Shown in pieces: positions 28,950 to 38,517 of a stretch of DNA of 64,000 nucleotides (its first letter is position 1; every line of letters starts with the position of its first letter). The DNA lies in the NCBI RefSeq assembly GCF_029542785.1, contig NC_083372.1, positions 558,001-622,000 on the forward strand. The letters run 5' to 3'. Source of the stretch: Malassezia japonica. Lineage: Eukaryota > Basidiomycota > Malasseziomycetes > Malasseziales > Malasseziaceae. The notes under the pieces were generated by a model. That model saw only the letters and a list, made by a program, of their open reading frames with translations. It made no database searches and was not told the origin of the DNA. The position numbers and the translations under genes were made by a program.

Positions 28950-31735
28950 ATGACAAAATCAACGCGATACCGCACTCTTGCGCCTTATGGTGCTTGGGAG
29001 TCACCCATTGACTCCAATCTATTGTCCAAAAAGTCGTCTGTGCTCTGTGAATTGGCCGCAATACGTACGCAATCTACGGTTTGGTGTACCATCACGCGAG
29101 CTGCAGACGACGGAAAAACGTCCCTTTTCTCATTCACAAACACAGACACGGCACTGCATGAATACTACGTGCCAGGTTCGGTTCGCTCCTCTGTGCACGA
29201 GTACGGCGGCGGCGCGCTAAGCGTGCTCCCGAATGGCGATGCGATTGTCGCACACCAGGCCGATGGAAAGCACAGCGTAAGTCGCATACCTCGTGATGGT
29301 TCCGGACGGGTGGTACTTGCCGCCCCTTCTACCAAGCGTAGATACGCCGACTTTGGTGCACACCCCAGTGGACTATATGCCGCCGCGATCGAAGAGAATC
29401 ATGCGACCAAGCCCGTGTCCAACGTACTTGTATGTCTCAGTACGGAAAAAATGGAGCGGTCACTGCTGGAAGCCAATCACGACTTTTACGCTTATCCACG
29501 CTTCTCTCCGGATGGAACAATGATCGCCTACGTGACATGGGACAATCCCAAAATGCCGTTTTGGTCGTCGCAGCTGTGGGTTGCAAGCGTCGAGGAGGAA
29601 GGTAATACAATACGACTTTCGCAACCACTGCTCATTAGCGCTGATCTTGCACAGCAACCGGTATGGACAGAGCCATCGGTCTTGCTCTACACGCAAAGTG
29701 GACCCCAAGGAGGTGCCGTGTTTGAAGCGCGCATTGATTTGCGTAACGCAAAACTTTGCTTGATATCCAATGGCCACATCGCCCCTCGCAGCGCACCAAA
29801 TATCGATGTTCAACCCCCACTATGGACGCTAAACGATTCAACATTGGTCGTTGTCGATGCACAGTACATTGTCTATGTCGAAACCGCCGACGCAAAGGAT
29901 ACCCTTATTTTGCTGGATCGTGTATCCAAAGCCAAGACGCGACTTGAGACGGCCTACTCGCAGTATTCGCAGCTGCGCATGTATACCGATCAGAGCACTA
30001 CGCTAGTAACGATTGCAAGTTCGCCGTACGCACCACCCGCTGTCATTGCGATACGGTTGGACCAAATACTGCCTGTGCTTGACGCCCACACCGTTCAAGT
30101 ACCAACACGTATTCTGCAGAAGATCGAGGCGGCAGAGGCTGTGCCCGAGGCCTACGTGAGCGTGCCCGAATCAATTACGTTCCCGACCCGCCTGCCCAAT
30201 GGCCACCCAAGCACAGCACACGCTTTATTATACCCCCCCACGAATCCCGAATTTCAGGCACCAGCAGGTACGCTGCCACCATGCCGCATGGTTGCTCATG
30301 GCGGACCAACGAGCTGTTCATCGGCATCGTTCAACCTCACTGTATTGTATTGGACTTCGCGCGGCTGGGCCGTATGCGCTGTCAATTATGGAGGTAGTTC
30401 CGGCTACGGATACGAGTACCGATGCCGGCTCAGCCCGCACTGGGGCGATATGGACGTTCGCGATTGCGTCGCGGCTGCAGCGTACCTCGGTGGCTTCTCG
30501 ATGCCATGGGAGGGCTCGAATCAGCCATCGAACAAATTCTCTGAGCTCAATGGACTGGTTCTGACTGAGGATCGCAGTGCTGATGGCGCCCAAACCATGC
30601 TCCTTACATGCCCCGCTCCGAGCCTCGTGCAAGAAGGTGGAGCGGCGCTGGCGCTCGGCGCAGTGGTCTATGTTATTGCACGCCAATTGAGCCTTGATTG
30701 GATGGCGCCCGCGCTCGCCCTATCGATCAGCGCCGTTTGCCTCTTTGTACGAATTCACACTTACATCTATGCCGGTATGTGCTCCCACTCACACAGAATC
30801 CATCTGTGCCATTCCTAATGTGGGCGTCCAGCTCGAGACACACCGTGGCCTACCCAGTGTGCCGCAATTTTCACGCACAGAGCACACCTTTCTTCCCCGC
30901 GATACGATCCTCGACTTTTTCATGCTGGAAGCGATCCAACGCTACCAAATCATGGATTATGCTGCGATTGCTACACGTACGCCCGGGCATCCCGAGAGCG
31001 AGATGCTGCGCGTAGTTTTCCCTCACCTGCGTCCCCCCGCTTCGCTGTACATTCAAACTTACCAAAAGTTACACGATGCGGTGTTACGCCACGCTCCCTC
31101 TCCTACACATGCGCGTGTCGATGCAAGCAAGATTTGTATCAGTGGAAGTTCGTCTGGCGGCCTCACCGTGCTCCGTGCACTCTGCGATTATCCATCCGTG
31201 TTCTGTGCGGGGTTCAGTGCCTATGGCGTATGTGACCTTACGACACTTGCCGACATTTCGCACAAGTTTGAGCATTTCTATATCGAGAATCTGCTTGGTG
31301 GAACTTCTGACGACATACCCCATATTTACCGCGCACGCAGCCCCTACTATACGGCGAGCCGTATCAAGACGCCTGTGCTGCTGTGCCAAGGCAGCGAAGA
31401 CAAGGTCGTCCCCCCCCAACAGAGCCGGCGTATGGCTGAGGCTATCAAGGAAAATGGCGGTGCAGTAATCTATCTCGAGTTTCCCGGTGAAGGACACGGT
31501 ATGTTCTATTTCTGACCCAGGGTTCCGGCGCCCTGAGCACCAATCCCAAGCCCTCCACGCCGAGTACCGCCACTTTTCCGGGGCACCGGCCGCCAGCAGA
31601 CCCCCCACGACACAGCCACGTGGTAGTGTCTATTTGTCAGCCATGGACCGTGCGCATCCGGCTCCCGACCCTCCCGTGTCTCGGCGGCGATCTGCTCGCT
31701 CTGCAGGCTTTGGCCTCCTCTTGCAATCCTCATAG
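28950..31735 (+). CDS. S9 (prolyl-oligopeptidase family) serine peptidase with an in-frame PIG-H domain inserted in the hydrolase domain
   Basis: Exons 28950-30774, 30797-31498 and 31521-31735 (two 22-nt introns) read as one 913-residue ORF. Residues 1-430 resemble an S9 beta-propeller (WESPIDSNLL, YVPGSVRSSVHEYGGGA). The alpha/beta hydrolase starts about 440 (VAHGGPTSCSSA, VNYGGSSGYGYEYR) and reaches DVRDCVAAAAYLGG. It is then interrupted by a PIG-H unit and resumes at RVDASKICISGSSSGG (nucleophile Ser about 727), with Asp about 810 (GSEDKVVP) and His about 842 (GEGHGFRRPEHQ across intron 2). The normal family shows only about 5-10 residues at the interruption. Without the insert the protein is about 710 residues, a normal S9 size. 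No canonical splice pair that would remove the insert was found. Confidence 0.75.
30501..31085 (+). other. GPI15: PIG-H (GPI-GlcNAc transferase subunit H) domain embedded in the S9 peptidase ORF
   Basis: Roughly residues 518-705 of the combined ORF, beginning at an in-frame ATG (30501). Visible: a two-helix membrane hairpin (ALALGAVVYVIARQL then APALALSISAVCLFV, about 567-601), then across the 22-nt intron SICAIPNVGVQLETHRGL, FLPRDTILDFFMLEAIQRYQ and LRVVFPHLRPPASLY. These are the conserved blocks of PIG-H/Gpi15, a subunit of the complex that starts GPI-anchor synthesis on the cytosolic face of the ER. Both ends of the domain face the cytosol in the family, so insertion into a cytosolic hydrolase is topologically possible. 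It has no stop of its own before the peptidase sequence resumes. Confidence 0.75.
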
Positions 31736-31973
31736 CCTCTTCATTAGCATCACTTCCCAGTGTCATTATGCTGTCTGTGCTCCGCCTCGCTTGTGTGCGA
31801 TGCTCATTGTGCGGGCCATGTCACGTGCAGTGTCAGGAGCCGTGAGTGATCGGGTGCGATTTTCGCGGGTGCCCCGTCCTCTTAGCGTTAGCTTTACGCA
31901 GACGCGACGCGGTCCTCGAGCGCTTACGGGCTGTTGCACGCTGCACAGATCGGACGCTTGAACGCGCACAACC

Positions 31974-33528
31974 ATGGAGCGAGACAATGCGACTGCCGGC
32001 TCGCCATCCGTGCCTTGGCGTTTTGCGCAGTGCTTTGGTGACAAGGGCGATGTCGACGACATCACCGAGGCCGACATCATCTCGACCGTTGAGTTCGATC
32101 CGACTGGCGATTACCTCGCCACCGGTGACAAGGGCGGTCGTGTGGTGATGTTCGAGCGCAACGATGGTGCGAATGGCAAGAAGCAAGGGTGCGAGTACCG
32201 CTTCCACACCGAGTTCCAGTCGCACGAGCCCGAGTTCGACTACCTGAAGTCGCTCGAGATTGAAGAGAAAATCAACCAGATCTGCTGGTGCCGGAGGCAG
32301 AATGCTGCGCATCTCTTGCTGAGCACAAATGGTACGTGAAACGTCTTAACGCAGATAAAACCATCAAGCTCTGGAAAGTGTTTGATAAGCCCCTGAATGC
32401 GGTCGCAGAGGGCAGCCTGGCCACTGGCGAGGACCCTGCAGCGATGCTCATGTCGAGCCAGACGATGGGCGAGAACAAGAGCGACGGCACGCTGCATCCT
32501 AGCCTGCTCAAGCTCGGCGCTCCAGGCGCTGGCCTCACGCCGAGACTCTCTGCGGCCCAGTCGCGCCTTTTGCGACTCCCCCGCCTTGTGTACCACGACA
32601 CGATCGTTGCTGCGGTCCCGCGCAAGATCTACGCAAACGCACATGCCTACCACATCAACTCGCTGTCGGTCAACTCGGATGGCGAGACGTACATCAGTGC
32701 TGATGATCTCCGCATTAACCTGTGGAACCTGGGTATCAGCGACAAGAGCTTTAGTACGTCGAAATGCTAACCCAGACATTGTCGATATCAAGCCTGTGAA
32801 TATGGAGGAGCTGACCGAGGTGATTACTGCTGCGCAGTTCCATCCCACGCACTGCAACGAGCTGGTGTACAGCAGCTCGAAAGGCACCATCAAGCTCGCA
32901 GACATGCGTGAATCGGCGCTGTGTGATCGCCATGCCAAGTGTACGTGAATTTGCTGACGCAGTGTTTGAGGAAGAAGAGGACCCCGCGACCAAGTCGTTC
33001 TTCTCCGAGATTATTAGCAGCATCTCGGACGTGCGCTTCAGCCACGACGGTCGGTACATCATGTCGCGCGACTATTTGACGTTGAAAGTGTGGGATGTGA
33101 ACATGGAGAGCCGCCCCCTCGCTACAATCCCTATCCACGACTACCTGCGCCCGAAGCTGTGCGACTTATACGAAAACGACTGCATCTTTGACAAGTTCGA
33201 AGGCAACTGGGGCCCCACCGGCTCGACAGTGCTCACCGGAAGCTACAGCAACTACTTCCACCTGATCGACTGGGAACGTGACTCGAGCGTGGTGCTGCAA
33301 GCCGATAAGTCCGCGTTCAAGTCAAAGAAGCTCGCATCGATGAACAAGGGTCCTAGTCGCACGGCCGCGTCTGCGGGTGGGATTGGCTCGGTCAACCCGA
33401 ACAACATCGACTTCAACAAAAAGATTCTGCACGCCAGCTACCACCCCCGGGAGGAGACGATTGCCATCGCGGCAACCAACAATCTGTTCATCTTTTCGGC
33501 GAACAACCCATCAGGCATGCCTGCGTGA
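31974..33528 (+). CDS. CDC55: Protein phosphatase 2A regulatory subunit B (B55/Cdc55)
   Basis: A WD40 propeller that directs PP2A in mitosis and morphogenesis. Four exons (31974-32331, 32355-32753, 32776-32940, 32963-33528; introns 23, 22 and 22 nt), 495 residues. Characteristic B55 segments: [60 protein letters not shown], the splice-joined [14 protein letters not shown], and [13 protein letters not shown] joined to [17 protein letters not shown]. Further on are [38 protein letters not shown] and [19 protein letters not shown]. It has a longer Ser/Gly linker before the last blade and ends shortly after [10 protein letters not shown]. Every junction keeps frame. Confidence 0.96.
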
Positions 33529-33602
33529 GTTTGCCACCCTCATGTACTCTCAGATCTAGCACTGGCGCTGCGCTTGCGCCTCTCCCAGAGGTGTGCCATA
33601 GG

Positions 33603-36600
33603 CTACGACAACCCTACTTGCGTGGATGCCCACGGCGCCCGCTGGATCCGCTCCAGCAGTCGCCGGCGGTTGGGTGTGTCGGCAAAGAGGCCCCGGATCA
33701 GCGCCGTGATCTCTTCCCGTGTATAATCCAGCAGCGCGCCACCGCTGTCAAAGAGCAGGAACTCGATATCCACCAGTGAGCCGGTCAGCAGCTCGGGCAG
33801 ATAGGAGAACTTGAACCAGCTCGTGACCGACGTCGCTGCCAGCGCACCCGCCGCCTCGGTATCGACCTGCGCGGCTTGGCTAAAGAGCGCCGTTTGCGCA
33901 TCGAGCAGCGTGCGGCACAGCGCAGCGAGGCGCGTACTTTCGGCCTCGGAGATATCCTCGAGGTCTTCGATACTCGCCTGGACACGCACAAAAACGGACT
34001 GTACCAGTTCGCCAAGCAGGTGTAGGAGGACGTCTTGGGAGAGCACGGGGCGCCATACTGTCACGAGGTGCTGCAGGATGTGGCTGACCTGTGCGATGGC
34101 ACGTTCGCACGTCGCATTGCGTGCATCGGCGTCGGTACGCGCAAAGCCGTCGGCCTGGTCCAGGCACTCGTGGAGCGCCGCCGTTTGCAGGGCGAGCTGC
34201 GCTTGCCGCCACTGGCTGCCGACATTCCGCAAGGCAGCCGCCTCGTGCTGCAGCGCGGCATCCAGCGACAGAGGGCCGCTCTTCACCGCCGGGCCCGGGA
34301 GGTGCGCGGCACGGTCAGCGTACGTGCGCATCTCGTCGGCAAGGTAGTCGCAGTCGTTCGCAAAGAGCATGCTCAAGAGCGGAACGTGCTGAAGTGATGC
34401 TGCATGCACCGCGGGCATCATGGCACGATACAGCTGGCAGCATTCCAGGAGCGACTGTGCCACGGCATGCCGAAGGCGGGGGTCGCTTACATGCGACAGC
34501 AGCCCGAACTGTTCTTCGGCATGCGCCGCGACAGCGCGGCACCGCGCCGAAATCTTGATCGAGACGGACTTCATGGAAGGCACCGGGGCAGGCGTAGGCT
34601 CTGGAGGAAGGGGAATGTGCTCAGTCTCGGGCGACTCGACGTCGGGCTCTTGCATGTCCCAAGCGTCGAACGAGCTGTCTTCGGGCTTGGGCGGAGGGGG
34701 CGACCGCGCCTCGGACGGCTGCGCGGGCTCGTCGAGCATCTTTTCGACTTCGCCGTCGCTACCCCAGCCCCAGTCGTCGTCCATGTCGTCGGCAGCGCCG
34801 TCCGGGCCGCTGGGTGTAGTATCCTCAGATGGCTTGGTATCCTTGGCGACATCGCCCCAGGCATCGTCCATGTCCCAGTCGTCGGCGGGTGCATCCTTTG
34901 GTGCATCGGTTGACGGCTGTTTCGGCTCATTATCTAAGTCGTCGTCGCCCCAGCCCCAGTCGTCGTCGTCTGGCTCTGGAACAGGCTCGGCAGGTGTAGG
35001 CGCAGGCGCCGGTGCCGGTGCGGGCGCCGGCGCAGGCTTAGCTGGCGTCTGCAGTGGTGTAGCGCCCAGCTTCTTAACGCCGCCCAGCGTCGGCTTCTTG
35101 GCCTTGCTCGGTGCAGGCACGGCCGGCTTCGGCGCAACGACCGGCGACTTGACCGGCTCAGGGATCTTGGGCGGCGGCGCCTGCTTCGCCTCTTGCACTT
35201 TGGGCTTGGGCTCGGCCTTGAACGGGTTCTTCGGCGGGGGATTCGGGCCTTCGTCTGGCACCTGGCGTTCGACGTCAATCATGTCCCACGACTTGTCGTC
35301 CATTCGCAGAATCGCCGCACGGACATGGTCGAGCACGCCGCCCAGCATATGCTGCGTACACAGCCCCCCAACATGCTCGACCCACGTCGGGAGGTCCGTC
35401 AGTGGCTCGAGCTGCGCCCATCCTGGGCGGCGCACCATCGATCCGCTGTCCGTCGAGGCGCGGGCGTACCCATGGTCGACGAGTGCGTCGTGGACTTGAA
35501 GAGCGAGGCGCGTAACCTTTTCTGTAGCCTCCTTTGCCGCTTCCAGCGATGTTTTTGTAGTCGGTAGGCACTGGAGCAGGTACGCCTTGAGCGACGCGAC
35601 GAGTTTCGGGACAAGCGAGTGGGATACCAAGACTTGGAGCGTCGGCGCGAGCAGCGCGTCCTGGATCGCCGGCCCGTCGTGTGCCGACGGCAAAAAGAGC
35701 GTCTCGCGCAGAAAGACCAGCACCTGCACGAGGGCCGGGATGGCCGCGCCCTGGAGCGGATCCTTGGATGGCGTATGCGAGAGGACGAGCTGCGTCAAGA
35801 TATCGTCCGTGGTCGAGGACTGCGACGCGTGCCAGTCCGCTACATCGCCCAGCATTGGGCGCACGATCTTGCGTTCGAGCAGCGAGGCGATGCGTTCGGC
35901 GACGGCCTCACCCAAGTTCATGCCCTGAGCGTATTCCCACAAGTCCAAGAGGCTCGGGGTGTTGGCGCTTTCCGGATCCTCGTGCGGACTGTTTTGCACG
36001 GCCAGTGCAATATCGCCGCTCGCGTCGAGCACCTGGACCGCGCGCTCCCAGTCCTTGTTGACCTGCGAGTGCATCTGGACAAGGAGACGCTGGCAGTGCT
36101 CCTTTAGGCGATGTATTGTCGCCGAGTGCGCGAGCGCTTCGTCGCCCGGCACGTCGCGCAGCACATTGTGCACAAAGTCGACCTCGATGCCGACCAGCAA
36201 GAGCGCCTCCTGTGCATGCGGGAGAAGCGTCGGCAGGCGTTCCCAGTCGCGCGCATCGAGGGCCGTGTGGACGTCGGCGACGTGCTGCATTGCCTCGGAC
36301 AGCTGCTTGGTCATGTTCGCCACAGCCGATGTGTGTGTGTACTGTGCCGTAGCCGATGCGTACGCACGCAGCGCAGCGACCATGTCCTCGTCGAGGTACT
36401 CTTCGAGGCCGGGGACGTTGTCGCTGGTCTTGGCCTTCGGCGCCGCCTCGAGCGGGGCCGCGAGCGACTCGATCCGTGCATTCAGCAGTTGCAGCACTGC
36501 ATCTGCAGGTAGTGTCTTTTGCGCCTCGCCGCCCGCAGCGAGCGGCGAGCCGACCGAGGCGAGGAAGCGCTCCACGTCCTCCGTCCCCATCGTGGAGAGC

Positions 36601-36614
36601 GGCCGTGCATTCAC
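33603..36614 (-). CDS. ZW10: Zw10/Dsl1-family tethering or kinetochore subunit
   Basis: 1003 residues, no intron; an ATG at 36590 would give 995. Predicted helical throughout, apart from a central Pro/Lys/Asp-rich disordered region (about 450-690), where Trp-Gly-Trp repeats sit in acidic patches (DDDDWGWGDDD, MDDDWGWGSDGE). The C-terminal part (SARCRAVAAHAEEQFGLLSH, CQLYRAMMPAVHA, FSYLPELLTGSLVDIEFLL and a final ALIRGLFADTPNRRRLLERI) matches the Zw10 C-terminal helical domain. Zw10 acts with Rint1/Nag in Golgi-to-ER vesicle tethering and, in species with the RZZ complex, at kinetochores. The disordered insertion is not part of the usual metazoan protein. It is divergent from LSM7 across 38 bp. 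Confidence 0.75.
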   Translation of the reverse strand: MNARPLSTMGTEDVERFLASVGSPLAAGGEAQKTLPADAVLQLLNARIESLAAPLEAAPKAKTSDNVPGLEEYLDEDMVAALRAYASATAQYTHTSAVANMTKQLSEAMQHVADVHTALDARDWERLPTLLPHAQEALLLVGIEVDFVHNVLRDVPGDEALAHSATIHRLKEHCQRLLVQMHSQVNKDWERAVQVLDASGDIALAVQNSPHEDPESANTPSLLDLWEYAQGMNLGEAVAERIASLLERKIVRPMLGDVADWHASQSSTTDDILTQLVLSHTPSKDPLQGAAIPALVQVLVFLRETLFLPSAHDGPAIQDALLAPTLQVLVSHSLVPKLVASLKAYLLQCLPTTKTSLEAAKEATEKVTRLALQVHDALVDHGYARASTDSGSMVRRPGWAQLEPLTDLPTWVEHVGGLCTQHMLGGVLDHVRAAILRMDDKSWDMIDVERQVPDEGPNPPPKNPFKAEPKPKVQEAKQAPPPKIPEPVKSPVVAPKPAVPAPSKAKKPTLGGVKKLGATPLQTPAKPAPAPAPAPAPAPTPAEPVPEPDDDDWGWGDDDLDNEPKQPSTDAPKDAPADDWDMDDAWGDVAKDTKPSEDTTPSGPDGAADDMDDDWGWGSDGEVEKMLDEPAQPSEARSPPPPKPEDSSFDAWDMQEPDVESPETEHIPLPPEPTPAPVPSMKSVSIKISARCRAVAAHAEEQFGLLSHVSDPRLRHAVAQSLLECCQLYRAMMPAVHAASLQHVPLLSMLFANDCDYLADEMRTYADRAAHLPGPAVKSGPLSLDAALQHEAAALRNVGSQWRQAQLALQTAALHECLDQADGFARTDADARNATCERAIAQVSHILQHLVTVWRPVLSQDVLLHLLGELVQSVFVRVQASIEDLEDISEAESTRLAALCRTLLDAQTALFSQAAQVDTEAAGALAATSVTSWFKFSYLPELLTGSLVDIEFLLFDSGGALLDYTREEITALIRGLFADTPNRRRLLERIQRAPWASTQVGLS

Positions 36615-36652
36615 GTGGCTTAGTCAGCATTTCCGGCGTGTCGACGACGACG

Positions 36653-37082
36653 ATGGCGGATCGAGTACAGAGCAGCGCGCACGGTAACCGTGGCGGACGT
36701 GGCGGAAACCGCGGCGGTCGTGGCGGCGGTCGCGGCGGGCATAACAATCGTGGCGGTGCCCCCGCTCCTCAAGAGAAGCCCAAAAAGGAGGCCATTCTGA
36801 ACCTCGGCAAGTACGTCGACCAGCAGATCCGCGTGAAGTTTGCGGGCGGGCGTGAGGTCGAGGGTATCCTCAAAGGATACGACCAGCTGATGAACCTCGT
36901 GATGGACGATGTGCAAGAAACGCTGCACGACCCCGAGACGGGCGACGTGAAGAGCAAGCGGACGCTCGGTCTGGCGGTGCTGCGCGGCCCTGCGCTGACG
37001 CTGATTAGCCCCTCGGACGGAATGGAGATGATCGAAAAGTATGTCTATTTGCTAACGCAGCCCTTTTGCACAGCCTGAATAG
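36653..37082 (+). CDS. LSM7: U6 snRNA-associated Sm-like protein Lsm7
   Basis: A subunit of the Lsm1-7 (mRNA decay) and Lsm2-8 (U6 snRNP) rings. Exons 36653-37038 and 37061-37082 (22-nt intron), 135 residues. Sm1 (ILNLGKYVDQQIRVKFAGGR, EGILKGYDQLMNLVMDDV) and Sm2 (LGLAVLRGPALTLISP) are clear. The spliced C-terminus IENPFAQPE matches the NPF ending of Lsm7, which decides the second exon. An unusual N-terminal extension of about 35 residues consists of Arg-Gly-Gly repeats, likely RNA-binding or condensate-forming, and is much longer than in yeast or human Lsm7. The stop ends one base before the convergent ERV41 stop. Confidence 0.93.
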
Positions 37083-37083
37083 A

Positions 37084-38440
37084 TTAATATCCACTGCTAG
37101 CCATACGCTGCGTCGCGTACGAATCGGGGCGCATGGCAAAGTTGGGCGCGCTCGCCGCGCCGTAGGCATTGTCGTACATGCCCGAGGAGGCGCCCCACTG
37201 GCCCTGCGGCTGCGCGGGGGACTGGGCATAAGGCGTGTCCATGCCAGAGGAGACGTGCAGCGTTTCGAGCATCCGGCGGCCGCTCGGCGTCTTTTTGACG
37301 ACGAGGAGGAGGCGGTGCAAAACACGCAGCGCATAGTTTGTGCAGATCCATACGCCGCCCAGCACGCCGGTCAGGCGCACGATGAACGCCACAAACGACA
37401 TGCTGCGGCGGTGGATGGTCATGGTGAGCGGCTCGATGTCGTACTTGAAAAAGATGCCCGGGAACGCGGCAGGACCGTTGGGGTTGCGCTTGTAGTCCGA
37501 GACACTGTACTGGTTCGTGTGCACCTTGTGCGTCTTGGACTTGTGGTAAATGGTGGGGATCACCGAGAGGAAGTACTGGTACACGGCCATGGCTGGGTAA
37601 GCAAATATACGTACGATCTTCGGTGATTTCCGAGCTCGAGTCCAGCGGCTCGGCCATCGAGGGGAAGTGAGTGCCAAAGCTCAGCTCGGTCACGACGTGC
37701 GACATGTTGACGTTCCGCGGCGCCGCTCCAAACATGAACAAGGGCGACGGTGCAGAAATGTGCAAGTTGCCCGTGACCTTCTTGGCGAGGATGCTGCCGT
37801 AGATGCGGCACGCATTGTCGACCGTCAGCAGCGGCCACGTCGGATCAAAGCCCGAGTGCTTGTCGCGGGGGCCGAGCGGCGAGTATTTCTTGTTCGTGCG
37901 CGAGACCTGGCCTTTTTGGCCGGGCGCGTCGAGCGCATTCAGACTGTTCATCTGCTTGCGTTTTCTGCGTCAGACGAGGGACGTACTGCTTCGCGCGCTT
38001 GACCTGCGATCGGAATACGGTGTTGTCCTTGGCGATCAGTGCATCGTCAAAGTGCACACTATCGCCACTCGCGTCGCGCAGGTCCACCGAGAGTTCTGCG
38101 TCAGAAGCGTTACGTACGGTTGCACGGCGTAGCCACGGTAATATCAAGATTAATCTGGAGCAGCTTGCTGATGTGGCTGTCCACACTGAAGCCGACATCG
38201 TGCTCTCCGATAAAGTAGGACGAGGCCTCGGTCCAGATCATAATCAGCATCGCAACAGCGATCACAATCGTCGCGACACCGCCGCGTGTCGACCGCCGTA
38301 CATACGAGGGTTGGGTCTGGGTCAGCAGGGAAAAAAAGACCTACTTTTGGAAAGGCATCAAACTGCCGGAGCTACCCATGAGTATAGAGACGTACCTTGG
38401 GCATCCGGTCCAGCGTGTCTAGGAGCGCATTGTCCGACAT
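37084..38440 (-). CDS. ERV41: COPII vesicle cargo receptor subunit Erv41 (ERGIC2-like)
   Basis: Six exons (38396-38440, 38345-38362, 38118-38316, 37987-38095, 37615-37964, 37084-37592), introns 33, 28, 22, 22 and 22 nt, 409 residues. It cycles between ER and Golgi with Erv46. Features: a cytosolic N-terminus joined to FDAFPK, then TQPSYVRRSTRGGVATIV opening membrane helix 1, a lumenal domain (CNQLSVDLRDASGDSVHFDD, GNLHISAPSPLF, VVTELSFGTHFPS), PGIFFKYDIEPLTMTI and membrane helix 2 (FIVRLTGVLGGVW). Lack of the Cys-rich Erv46 segment favours Erv41. Exon 2 is an 18-nt micro-exon coding exactly FDAFPK. All phases match and the reading is supported by homology through every junction. Confidence 0.88.
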
Positions 38441-38517
38441 CGCGCCTACGATCGCCTCGCCTCGCTGCGATGGACGGGCTGATTATAAATAGAGCACTAC
38501 GGGGGTCCATGTGGAGG

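Noticed and set aside
28781..29061. Short ORFs between acyltransferase copy B and the S9 peptidase
   Set aside because: No family resemblance and biased composition. The stretch is best read as the peptidase promoter and leader.
30468..31068. A single intron removing PIG-H from the S9 peptidase (donor GTCGCG, acceptor CTTACCAAAAG)
   Set aside because: It keeps frame, but the donor breaks the strict GTRYGT pattern of the other introns and it would be about 600 nt against 20-33 nt elsewhere. Kept only as an alternative for RNA testing.
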